NCBI GenBank assembly: GCA_003833135.1
Contig: QZLH01000336.1
Coordinates: 7,373 to 71,372 of the forward strand
Direction: 5' to 3'
DNA: 64,000 nt
Source: Oehlia diaphana
Lineage: Eukaryota > Glomeromycota > Glomeromycetes > Glomerales > Glomeraceae
Shown: one piece after another, positions 20,900 through 31,523 of the stretch
Position numbering within the stretch: the stretch's first letter is position 1
Layout: the number at the start of each line of letters is the position of its first letter
Program-made: the position numbers and the translations under genes
The notes under the pieces: generated by a model
What the model saw: only the letters and a program-made list of their open reading frames with translations
Database searches by the model: none
What the model was told of the DNA's origin: nothing

Positions 20900-23846
20900 G
20901 CAAAACATTTATAATTCAATTTACAAGTTATATAAAAATAATAAAGATGAAAATTTTATTACTTAATATTTTTTTGAAAAAATAATTGAAGATTTAAATT
21001 AAATTTGTAGTTACAGTATTATTCTTCACCACTTTATTACAAATTTAAAGATAAACCAATAAAAAAATTACATTAAAATTTCAAATTTTAAAAAGCAATT
21101 TTAGCTAAATAATTCAAATTTTAATTTGTATTTTGCATTTTTTCTATATAAAATAATTTTTTAATTTTAATTTATAATTATACTTTAGTTTTTATTATAT
21201 AAATGATTGCATAATTTATTTACTTTAAATTTAATGCTAAATAAATCAAATAAGTGAAAATTAATAAATTTTAAAATTTATATGGATAATTTTGATTTAA
21301 AACTGCTAATTATGCAGAAATATTAAAAGAACTTAGAAGTAATATAAATTTGAATTGATTGTATAAATCACATAATATAAAAATCTTTTTTCACTATGAA
21401 AAATTTTTTATTATATAAATAAAACAAGATTTTTTTTATATTTTATTTCTTTGCTTTATTTAAATAAGATTATTAATAAAAGCCTTTAATATTTTAATAT
21501 TGTTCAAATGACTTAAATAACTAATCATTTAAATTTCAAATGACAAATGACAAATACTTGTTATTTAATTTATCATTTCAAATCATTTGCCAAATATTGG
21601 AAGGAGTTGTATCTAATAAATTAATATAATCCTGATATATTAGCTTATAATATTATTTAAAGCTGATGCTGGTAAGTTGAACTGTATGTTGTAAAGCTTA
21701 TAGTTTTTTTTGTTTTAACATTACTTATTATAGATAGCAATTCAAAAAATACTTAAGCATAATACATTCTGAGAAATAGTCTTATAATAGATTTTTAACT
21801 AAAAATAAGACTTTAATTATTAAAAAATGTATGGATAAACCTATAGACGAATTAATATTCTAATGGAAAAGCAATTTTTACAATCATAGAATAAATAAAT
21901 AAGGATAAAAAATTTATCAATAAAGTTATATTGTAAGAAAGAATCTTAAACATGCATTCTGAACAGGTATTATTCTGTGATAATATATAAAGTATGGGTG
22001 TTATTTCTGGCTTTTATAAAGTGATTTTAAAGGTGCTTTAAGTAGGTATCATCCTATAATAATATGTGAAATACAGGTATTGTTCTTACTTTCTACTACC
22101 CTACCTTTTATTAAATGTTGTTTTTACAGTATTTATTCTTTTATTACAGATTAAAAATGAAAAAACAAACAGAAGCTTTTGGCAATATATCAAGGATATG
22201 CAAAAATTAGAATTATTACAAAAAAGACAAATAAGAATTAGTTATTTCATTTAAAGAATAGTACCTTTAAAGAAAACTATACCATTACAAAGATTAATCA
22301 ATACACACTTCTTAAAGTTACAATAGATACTATCCTTATATAAAGATTAATAAAAAGTCTAATATATGTAATTTAAATCAACCAGCTAACAATTTTTATT
22401 ATACAAAAAAATAAATACACCATTTTTTTAGGTGATTAGTTCATATAAATTACAAATGCAAACTTGAATTTATCACTTAAATTGTTGCAAATAAGATAAT
22501 ATTCTGTTTCATTTTTATACTATTTATTATATAATCCATAATTCCCATATTTTTCATTACAAATAGGACATAGTAAGTCCTATGATTAAGCAAATGCAAA
22601 TTATAATTGTCAATCCTTCTGAAACTATTTTAGTATGAGAAATACTCTAACATAAATTTGATAATTAATTCTAAATCAGATTTGGCTTTGAAAGTATTAG
22701 GCTTAAAATCAGAGTTCTGAGATTTTGCAGGATCCTGCTTACTATTAAGATAGGTTACCTTATGGTCTAAGGTAAGATTTATATATAAAATTCTTTAAAG
22801 ATCTTACTATAAAAAAAATTTTATGTTACATTTTTATGATTTTTTTTCTTTTTAGTTAATTAACCAATAAAATTTAAGCAAATTCTAAGGTAAGGTTTTA
22901 TATAAAAGTGAAATTTCTACCCTTAGTCTAATAAGTGGGATTCTGGTTTTGCTAATATATTTATAGTTTCTAATGACTTATACCCAGTTTTTTTTATATC
23001 TTTTGTATAAATTAGAATGAATCTTATCTGTCAGTAATCCACTTAATTTGGCATGCCAATCCAGATATTCAGGGTTAATAATTCATGATCTGCATAAAAA
23101 GTAGAGAATTTAACTATTAAAAATCAAGACAACTTTGTTATTTTTTTCTTTATAGACAAGTATGTATTTCTTAAATATAATTTCAAATTTAAAACTAAAT
23201 ATATATAAATACATTAATTAGCTATATTTACTTAAAATTTGGTGCCTTTTCTAAAGAAATAAAAAAATGTTTTATATGTGGTAAGTTTTTATACAACACT
23301 CACAGATTCCTATGTAAGAATTACAATTTCTGTATAACTATATTTATGACTTCTAATTTACGTGTATGCATCATTAAATGATATTATACAAAGTTCAAAA
23401 AGTAAAATTTACTCTATACTAATGTAGAAATTGATGTTAAACCAACTTTTGGTAAAGAAAATTCATGTAAAGATCTGTTTTATAATTTTATACTTTTCCC
23501 GAATTTTATTAATTAGATTCTCTACTTTTTAGACGGATTACAAATTAATACTCTTTTGGGACCTTTCTTTTGTCTTACAGAACAAACATCATATCATGAT
23601 ATCGTATGCATACATGTAAATATGTAGTTAATAAAAATAAAGCTAACTTTATTTACTATAAATTAAGTTGCGATACAAAAATTTTGATAATAATAACTAG
23701 AAAACGTATTATTCAAGATCAATCATCTCACTCAACAAAATAATCATTAATATTCATTAAACACTTCAACTTCTATAATTGGTACTTCGCCAGCCATTTA
23801 TTTCTTTTACCGCATCACAAATTTCTTTACGGACTTCTTTACAAAC
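20900..23846. other. AT-rich region without a supported gene
   Basis: Long AT-rich sequence. The minus strand near 22480-22600 has a short Cys-rich reading (CPICNEKYGNYG), but stops follow. A plus-strand frame at 22066-22254 has no motif. Most of this is probably decayed repeat DNA. Confidence 0.4.
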
Positions 23847-24455
23847 TTATTTACGAAAATATTTGCACATTTTATACATTTCTTCACGGATTTCATCACG
23901 GAATTGATGAATCTCTTCATGAATCTCTTCACAGATCTCCTCGCGAATCTCCTCACGAAGTTTCTCTAGGTCAAATTGTTGTTCTGGTATTGTAGAACTT
24001 ATAGTGCTTTGGCGAAGCGTATCTAGTTTGAAAATAATTTTTATTGAGTTATGCTTTCTTACTAGGCTACCATATGAAATGATCTGGAATAAAAAATAAT
24101 TACCTGACAAATCTTCGCTTTCATCATAATTATTAACTTCACTAGGTTCATTATCAATACATAATTTGTTTTGTGAAGGTCTATAGAGATCCAGAATTTC
24201 GCCACCTTGTTGGGTAGTTAACTTATCAAAGATTTCGACCGAACATAAATCAACTTTCCGTTTGAGTTTGATCTGTTAAGTAGGAAAAAAAATCATTGTC
24301 AGGTAAAAATTTCATAGTCTCACTAGTCACTACAAATCCTATAAAATATAGTGAGGCGCTGGCTAGTGGTTCTTTTTATCTGCCTTGTACTATACAAATA
24401 AAGCAAAAATCAAGCGAAATTAATAAAATATAAATCTTACCGCTTTATCAATCAT
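23847..24455 (-). CDS. Small hydrophilic coiled-coil protein (unidentified)
   Basis: Three minus-strand exons fit together: 24455-24441 (MIDKA), 24272-24104 and 24022-23847, with GT-AG introns at each junction (GCG|GTAAGA ... AACAG|ATC; TCAG|GTAATT ... ACTAG|AT) and matching phases. The product is 119 residues. Exon 2 encodes IKLKRKVDLCSVEIFDKL, then QQGGEILDLYRPSQNK and an acidic linker. Exon 3 encodes FDLEKLREEIREEICEEI and further Glu/Ile/His heptad-like repeats (EEIHEEIH, DEIREEMYK), a likely coiled coil over about 40 residues ending CKYFRK. There is no signal peptide or membrane segment. The very short first exon is the least certain part; exon 2 could belong to a longer upstream model. 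No family is recognised. A role as a small dimerising adaptor is only inference. Confidence 0.6.
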
Positions 24456-24459
24456 CAAT

Positions 24460-25190
24460 CAAAAACATGAAATCATTGGAAATAACTCCGCAAATAAAAT
24501 TAATGGTATGCTTGATTATTCGCACTGGCCATTTGAAATCATTTAATCAAATCTTTGCTATATTAAACGTCCATGAAATTTTCGGATTTGCTATATCGGC
24601 ATTTTGACAATTACAGCAAAAGTCTGGCGCAGTACATCGAAAAATTCATATAAGCATCTTAATGTTTGGGCAATATCGTACTAAAAAATTAAGCGTCAAA
24701 TTTCTTAAAAATCAAGGCGGATACTTTTCCAGGCCTTTAACATGAATTTTTTATCCCACGTTGAATTTTCAACGTGTAGATTTTGCTACGGATTTTAATC
24801 ATCATTAATCTGTGCGACAATAGATTTTGTATAAATAAGTAAAAAAATTAGTGGCATTACTAATTTTTTTTTTCGCCCGTAGTATGTACAAAAAATTGAT
24901 ATATAAAATTCGTCATGCCTGTTCCCGTTGATCCTACTGCAACTTAAAAATTAAAAACGAGACTAATAAAGACAAGAATCCTTTAATGGTCGTCCATTTC
25001 TTAATTGTTTTCTTGTTTATTTTTTTATAAATTGCACAATTATTGTGCTCACTCCCATTTGGCTCCCGTTTGCAGTCCGTTTGCTGGGTATAAATCTTTC
25101 CCAAATAAATATATAATAAACACGTACTGTCAAAAGCATTTATACTAAGATCAATTAATGTCTCTTTAGATTTTTTATTTTATCTCGAGT
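24460..25190. other. Intergenic region between divergent genes
   Basis: Lies between the 5' end of the minus-strand coiled-coil gene (24455) and the plus-strand gene starting at 25192, so it probably holds both promoters. No specific element is recognised. Confidence 0.4.
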
Positions 25191-25191
25191 A

Positions 25192-25738
25192 ATGGGATCT
25201 CTTCAGCCAGTTCAAAATCTACCTGAAACGTCTCAAACTTTCTTAAAGTATGAGAAAAAGCCTGGTCAAGTGAACGTTTCTTGGTAATAAAGCTTTTATT
25301 TTCTTGAATAGCATAGTGGCAATATATATAGTAGTGTCTTGGTGTTTATTTTCTTGAATAGCAAGCGGCAATACGTATAGTAGTGTCTTGATGTTATTTT
25401 CTTGATCTATTTATAGCTCGTACGGACAATAACTTCAACTGGCCCTCCTCAATGCCGGATTATATGAGAAGACATTGTTTTTTCGGATCACTGATTACGA
25501 GTCTAATATTGATGATGTTCAAATTGGGCGCAACATCATATTTTTTTACAACGCACTTGATAAAGGGGAATTTTTAGGACACGAAAATGATTGGGTGACG
25601 GCATACAACCAGGAAATAATAGAATATGGGAAAGAGTATAGCGATGATGGATTGATCCAAATTTTCGAAAAGATGTCTGGTGTCATACAACTTCCAGTTA
25701 ATCAGAGAAGTCTGCCATGTAGTGAAAAAAGAATATAA
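25192..25738 (+). pseudogene. Unidentified two-exon gene with an in-frame stop
   Basis: Exon 1 (25192-25283) reads MGSLQPVQNLPETSQTFLKY and on to GQVNVS. A GT-AG intron (TCTTG|GTAATA ... TTATAG|CTC, 25284-25416) leads into CSYGQ, then TAA (25430-25432), then LQLALLNAGLYEKTLFFRI and continues open to 25738. Translation on both sides of the stop has normal, mixed composition and somewhat higher GC codons than neighbours, so the stop looks like a single nonsense change in a real gene, or a sequencing error. The downstream part includes ESNIDDVQIGRNIIFFYNAL, GHENDWVTAYNQEIIEYGK and LIQIFEKMSG, and would be soluble. The whole product would be 137 residues. I do not recognise the family. Other acceptors that avoid the stop were not found. 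Confidence 0.5.
25295..25406 (+). repeat. Tandem duplication of 50 bp inside the intron
   Basis: TTTATTTTCTTGAATAGCA starts at 25295 and again at 25345, each followed by a GGCAATA...TATAGTAGTGTCTTG block. A partial third unit (TTATTTTCTTGAT) follows at 25394. The duplication multiplies potential acceptor-like TAG sites in the intron. Confidence 0.6.
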
Positions 25739-25923
25739 ATTTTATATTATATAATTAGTTGTTAAATAATACTAAATAATAATAAAATTAAAACAAAATT
25801 GAACCACAATATAGCTTCAATTTTTCAGAAAATACTTCAAAAAAAAAAATCATGTAATATACCTTAGTAAGCAAGAATTATAAGAGTTTCAACAAAGTAT
25901 TGCGAGTTTCGTGATAACAAAAA

Positions 25924-27010
25924 ATGATAAAGACTTTAAGTAATGATATAAGATGGCGTATCATTTACCATCAACTCGATGGATTTCAGCAAAAGAAACT
26001 GCTCTTAGACTTTATATTGGCGTTACTACTGTATATAAAATTAGAAGAATTTACGATCATTGGGGGTTATGTAACTCATCCATTTAAAGGTCGTCAAGGA
26101 AGAAGAAAAACTTTGAATCTTGTTGATTTGAAAGTATTGCTTTAATTATTAATTTATCTTTATTGCAAATTTATTTTATTGATTGAACATCAGATTTTAG
26201 ATTCAATTATAAAAGATAAGAAAGATTGGCATCTTGATGAAATGGTTGATGAGATGGAAAGGTTAACTGGCAAGCTCATATCGATACCTGCTTTATGGAG
26301 TGCACTCAAATATCTTGGAATAACAAGAAAAAAGGTTCTATAAGATTTTAATTCATTTTTATTTGATTATTTAATTATTAAATTGAATATTTCTATTCTA
26401 GTTACAAAAAGCTGCAAAAGAAAGGAGTGAGCTTTTATGTAGCATTTTTATGTATAAAATAGGAAGTGAACAGCTTGTTTTCATTGATGAAACATCAAAA
26501 GATGAAGGAAATTTATCCATAGCCTATGGATGTAGCGTAAAAAATGTAAAGGTTGAAAAAAGTATTGTTTTGTGAGAGGCAAACGGTATACTATTTTACC
26601 AGCATTGAGTCCATTGACACTAGATGGATTTATAGCTGCTGATATCATAGAAGGAAGTTGTAATAAAGAAAGATTTCAGACATTTATTCTTACACAAGTG
26701 GTATGTTACTTATCTATTTACTTATTTTATTTATTAAAAATAAATGTATATTTTATATTTGTTTTTTTAGTTACCTCGAATGAATATCCGAATAAAAATA
26801 GTGTAATGATAACGCAAAATTCATCACAATGAAAAATTGACAGAACAAATGGGATGTAAAGTACTTTATTTGCCTCCATACTCTCCAGATTATAATCCCA
26901 TCAAAACAGCTTTTTCCGGAATTAAATCATGGTTAAAAAGATATAGAATATTTGTAGAAAGCTTCACTGATCTCAAATATCCATTTTTATTAGCTTTTCT
27001 CACGTAACAC
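25924..27010 (+). mobile_element. Dead Tc1/mariner-like DDE transposase
   Basis: Read across frames, the plus strand gives a helix-turn-helix N-terminus (RWRIIYHQLDG, then AKETALRLYIGVTTVYKIRR, GYVTHPFKGRQGRRKTLN), a linker (DKKDWHLDEMVDEMERLTG) and the catalytic core. FIDETSKDEGN holds the first Asp, RGKRYTILPALSPLTLDGFI follows, then DNAK-HHNEKLTEQMG with the second Asp in a shifted frame, and LYLPPYSPDYNPIKTAFS. Two or three short introns are likely (for example 26344-26400). At least three frameshifts are present, and the third catalytic position, Glu in NPIE of relatives, is Lys here (about 26900). It cannot be functional. Terminal inverted repeats were not found by eye, so the element borders are unknown. 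Confidence 0.7.
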
Positions 27011-27139
27011 CTGACATGGCAAAGGTTATTTTAACGAATCAATTTATTCATATTAATAAACTCAATTTGTGCATTTAAATTGTAGACCAAAATCATTTTA
27101 TAAATTGTCAGATAATTTTATGAATTGAACAAAAGAATA

Positions 27140-28490
27140 TAACAAAAAAATGCTATGATATAATTTTTTTTGCTTTTTTAATTAAATTTAATCTACGTCC
27201 CATTATCTCTATACCAAATTCATTTAATAAAATTTCAGGACTTATCTCTGCAATTTGTGATGATATAGTAATCTCCTCTTCAAATTTTGTAAAAAATTTG
27301 TATATTTAGCTTCACTATATTGTTTATCAAGTTCTTCCAAAAACTCCTTCATAGATAACTCAGGAAATTTTTTATTACTATTATTATTATATAAAGTATC
27401 AGATTGTAAAGTTAAAATATTTATGGATGTGATAATGTAGATGGTAATGAATATGATGGTAAAAGTTGTGATGGTGGATGTGATAGTGGATGTGGTGATG
27501 GATATGGCGGCTATCCGGATAAGCATTCGATTGTGAAATATTATAATGTGAATAACAGTTTATAAATTCATTACTTGCTGATGCTGTTGATGATTGATTT
27601 GATGATGGAACCTTTAGAGAGTCTCCCATTCCAAAATTAGGATGTGGTAGTGGAGTTTCGTAATCACAATTATTCTTATACTGTAAATAAAAATGTGTTA
27701 AATTAAAAAATAAATGATTGTTTAAATTAACATAATTACAATTTCATCAGTCCACATAGATAAATGTAATGTTGTGAGGCGGTAAATGTCTACCATCTTT
27801 GATGTAACAATATCTTGTTTTGTGGATATCACATCCATGCTTTTCTTTGAGTTCTTATGAATTCCCCTTTCATAAGATCGATCTTATCCAAATTTGATTC
27901 TTTAGGAACGAAAGTTTTCTTTTTTTGTTTTGAAGATGGCGTAATCTCATTTTCTTCACTTTAGATTCTTCACCATCATATAATATTAAATGTTTCTAAT
28001 TGAAAAATATAAATAAATTAATAATAATATTAACAATAAATTTTTTAAGAAATATAAATACCTTTTTTCTTTTCGCCGTTTCTTTTTTTTTTTGAATAAC
28101 CACGGTAATAAACAAAACCTTATTAGAGCTAGTTAACCTATAATATTCTTTTATAAATTCTTCAAATCTTCCTCTTCTAAATAGTACCAGCTCCTATTCT
28201 TTTTTCTGATTTATATGATAATTCATAATCAGTACGAACTAATAAACCAACTGCTTCACAAACCCTTTGTAGTATTAGTTCTTCAGATTCATAATAATCA
28301 ACTGGCTTTTTTTCTAAAGTATTGCCTTATTAAATCAGGTGTTTTAATTACTAGTTTAAAGCGAAAAGATGAATTTGAATTAGGCATGTTATCTACTTTA
28401 GATATTTTATCAGATTGCTTTATAGTTGTTTCACTTTTTTAATTTATCAAAATCTGATTATTTTCCTGCGTTGGATCTTTATTTTTCTCA
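27140..28490 (-). pseudogene. Decayed gene of the glomeromycete SAM-domain family
   Basis: Minus-strand frames read in order: SSFRFKLVIKTPDLIRQYF (about 28390), ESEELILQRVCEAVGLLVRT (about 28260), then GRFEEFIKEYYRLTSSNKVL. A KKK-rich segment follows, then LKEKHGCDIHKTRYCYIKDG and RHLPPHNITFIYVD with a stop (about 27800), MGDSLKVPSSNQSSTASAS (27629), and a His-rich stretch of IHHH/HYHIH repeats. The end is FPELSMKEFLEELDKQYSEA then SQIAEISPEILLNEFGIEIM and GRRLNLIKKAKK. The final block has the spacing of a SAM (sterile alpha motif) domain. There are stops and frame changes in nearly every segment, so it is a pseudogene. The order of a Cys/His motif followed by a C-terminal SAM domain resembles a family I remember from Rhizophagus; this is from memory, not a search. 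Confidence 0.55.
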
Positions 28491-28499
28491 CTTATAAGT

Positions 28500-30240
28500 A
28501 TTTTGATCTTTAGTTAGCCGCTAAATTAGAGTTACAGTAAAGGCACTTTTGACATGAATAACGGGTTCCTATTTGATATTCTCGTTCTTCAATACTAAAG
28601 GGTTCTGTTTTTTTATACTGTAAACTTTATAGTCTTTACACATTGTAAAATTTTTGTACGCGGAAATTAAAATTTTCGCGTTTGATTGATCTTTAAAAAT
28701 ATTAAGTGAAAGTGGGATAATAATTTAAAAGCCAATCAAAAATTTGAACGTGAAAATTGCCACAAAAATCACATGGTGATTGGTGATTTTGGAATGAAAG
28801 AGTAATAATAATAAGAGTTAGTATATTCTCCAGAAATTTTTTTTTTTTTTTTTATGACACAATGACATTTAAGAAATTGATTTAAAATAATATTAATTCT
28901 CTTAAATGCGTAAATTCCATTAAATTTAAACAATTAGCATTTTTTTTTTCTTGATATTTATTTTTATAAATAAATTGTATGAATAAACTGTTTGATAATG
29001 TAGTTTATTCTGTAACAAAAAAGGGTATGGGGATCTATAATAAATAAAATTCAAAAAATTGGTTTCAGCATAAAATATCATAAAATATCATATCAAAAAA
29101 AGGAAAGTCTGAAAATTTTCAAATTTTTTAAGCACGAAAGAACAATTCTGACAGACATAATGCCAAGTATGCACGAGGGTTCACAGGACCATAAATGGGA
29201 TAATAAAACATAATACTTATTAATCAGTGAAACATCATCATTTCTTTAAATTCCAGCTTGGGGTATAATGGGCATAAATGCATAATATTACAAAAGTGTA
29301 CATATTATTTAGTTTTATTACCCCCTAAATTGTTTAATTTTATGAATAAACCATAACCATGGAATAATAACTTATTTTAGTTTAACGAACTTCGGATTTA
29401 ATTTAGACAATATTTCGGTGACCACGAAAAAAGGAAATTTTGGGGCTAATCTTTATTAAGCATTTTCACAAAACACCCCTTTATTTTTGACGTTAAGAAT
29501 ATTAAGAATATTAAGGTTTTATTTTTTTTTTTGAATTGTCAGAAAATATGCGCACGAGACCAAAAATATACTAATTAGGGGACATGATAATAGCTTTAAT
29601 TGAAAAATTGAAACTCACAAGAAATCGGATTTTTTTTTTGATATTTTTGGATATAATTATTTTCCTTATTCTTAATACTGAATTCTCCTTGTTTTACTAA
29701 TATTTTTTTTTTGTAAAGGTTTTACATATTTGAAACATGAAATTGAATTTATTGTTCATCAATAATATTAAGTATTTACGGGGAAATGTTTTTTCAACAG
29801 TTAATATTTTTCTTTATTTTACGTAAATAAAGTTCTTTGCTTAAATCAGACAATAAAGTCTATCTTTCTTTTAGAAATTTCTTATATTTCTTTCACTTAT
29901 AAGGACCAATGAAAGGAGTTCATGTGATCCAAATTTGTTTAAGTGAGATCCATGTGTAAATTAATATAATTAATCTGATTCGTGCTCGTTTTTTTAAAAC
30001 AGAATTATGTAAAATATTATTGTGTAAATTGTTTGTTTGTTTTAATGCAGATTTATGTATTAATATTTTTTGTACATTTTTTACTAATAATAGATTAATT
30101 TATTTAAATGTATATATATATGGGACGCGAGTTGAGAGATTTTTTTTTTTTTTTGTAAAATTCAAGAGAGAGAAAAAAATTCTATTTATTTTCATCATTC
30201 AAGTCATACAGGCATTATTTGAAAATTTTTATTTACATAT
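28500..30240. other. AT-rich intergenic region
   Basis: No coding sequence is supported. The plus-strand frame at 30020-30259 is Phe/Lys/Ile-rich with homopolymers and probably chance. Promoter elements of the 30318 gene should lie at the right end. Confidence 0.4.
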
Positions 30241-30317
30241 TTTTTTTTTTTTTTTTTGAACAATATTATATTTATCATCTTTAAAAAAAACAATCTATTA
30301 CATCCTCATAAGAAAAG

Positions 30318-31280
30318 ATGGCAGGATATTGGGCATTATTAATAGACGGTAAAGCAGGAACAGAGAGAACAAGAGGATCCACTACAACCTCTTCTAATAA
30401 TAAGAGTATAAATCGGCAATCACTCACAAAAACATTATCCTTATCAATTAAATCTAATAAAAGAAATTCTTATTCTTCTACGAAAAAGTTTAATGATAAA
30501 GTAGCGGTTTCATATCAAATTAACGGAAAAACATATTATTATTCTCATAATACAAATGATCATACATGGTATGTTCAAGAATTATTAAAAGGAGGAAAAT
30601 TTGGTAAAGAACTTTCAAGTGGTACATTAGAAAATCCATATCATATTTTATTCACATTCACAATTTATAATAAATGTTATTTATACGCACAAAATATAAA
30701 TTCAAATTATTGGTATATTCAAGAATTATTAGATGGTGGTATATTAGGTAAAGAAACTTCACGTGGGACATGGAAATCAACCTATCATATATCAATCTCA
30801 TTTCGTACTGTTGATGGTAGAATATATCATTATGGTCATAATACCAGAACAAATAATTGGATAATTCATGAATTATTACCAGGAGGTAAAATGGGAAAAG
30901 AAACCTCTCGTGGTACATGTTCTCAACCTCATCATGTAGCTTTCTCTTTTAATATAGATGATAGAACTTATTATTATGGTCATAATGTTGAACGTAGATA
31001 TTGGTTTATAAGAGAATTATATGTAGGTGGTAAAATGGGTCCTGAAACTGCTCATGGTCATTTAAGGCAACCATTTCATGTTGCTGCCCCTTTTGAAGTT
31101 AATTCAAAATTATATTATTATACTCAAAATTTGGATACTAAATTTTGGTATATTCAAGAATTATTACCGGGTGGTCGTATGGGTAAAAAATCCGTAAATG
31201 GTAATTGGATAAATGGTTATGATGTATTATTTGTATCCGAAATTGAGGAGAAATCTTATGTATTTGCTAAAAGTTATTAA
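30318..31280 (+). CDS. GGKMG-repeat protein, probable beta-propeller (lectin-like?)
   Basis: Single-exon gene of 320 residues. The ATG at 30318 follows a T17 run and an A-rich leader, as in neighbours. After a Ser/Thr/Asn-rich stretch (about 17-58) there are five tandem repeats of 48-49 residues with the consensus Y-Y-x-HN-----W-IQELL-GGKMGKETSRGTW--PYH--F-F. The GGKMG-like motifs begin at residues 92, 140, 188, 237 and 285. The first 20 residues (GYWALLIDGKAGTERTRGS) look like the second half of a sixth repeat, and the last 20 (YDVLFVSEIEEKSYVFAKSY) like a first half. That is how many beta-propellers close their ring. There is no signal peptide or membrane segment, so it is probably cytosolic. 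Similar GGKMG repeats occur in some bacterial and fungal lectin-like proteins as far as I recall. Sugar binding is inference. Confidence 0.8.
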   Translation: MAGYWALLIDGKAGTERTRGSTTTSSNNKSINRQSLTKTLSLSIKSNKRNSYSSTKKFNDKVAVSYQINGKTYYYSHNTNDHTWYVQELLKGGKFGKELSSGTLENPYHILFTFTIYNKCYLYAQNINSNYWYIQELLDGGILGKETSRGTWKSTYHISISFRTVDGRIYHYGHNTRTNNWIIHELLPGGKMGKETSRGTCSQPHHVAFSFNIDDRTYYYGHNVERRYWFIRELYVGGKMGPETAHGHLRQPFHVAAPFEVNSKLYYYTQNLDTKFWYIQELLPGGRMGKKSVNGNWINGYDVLFVSEIEEKSYVFAKSY

Positions 31281-31523
31281 ATGATTTTAAATGATAACCT
31301 AAATAATTAATATCCGTTAGTGATTTTCATAGTATTATTGTGCGCAGAAATTTTATAATAAAATACCTTACACAATATGCCATTGTTTTACAAACAAAAC
31401 CAAAATACCGAATGAATACAAAAATGACAGCTGATTTTTTTTTTTTCCTTTTTTTTTTTGTTTTTAATTTCAATTTATCTCTTCTAAAAATTGTAGCTAT
31501 ATAAAGAGTAAATCTTATTAATA

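Noticed and set aside
22450..22610. Minus-strand CPICNEKYGNYG...LICNN, like a Cys-rich end of a retroelement
   Set aside because: An in-frame stop on both sides and only two Cys pairs. Too little to assign.
27242..27629. Two overlapping minus-strand frames as separate genes
   Set aside because: They are frame-shifted parts of one decayed SAM-domain gene.
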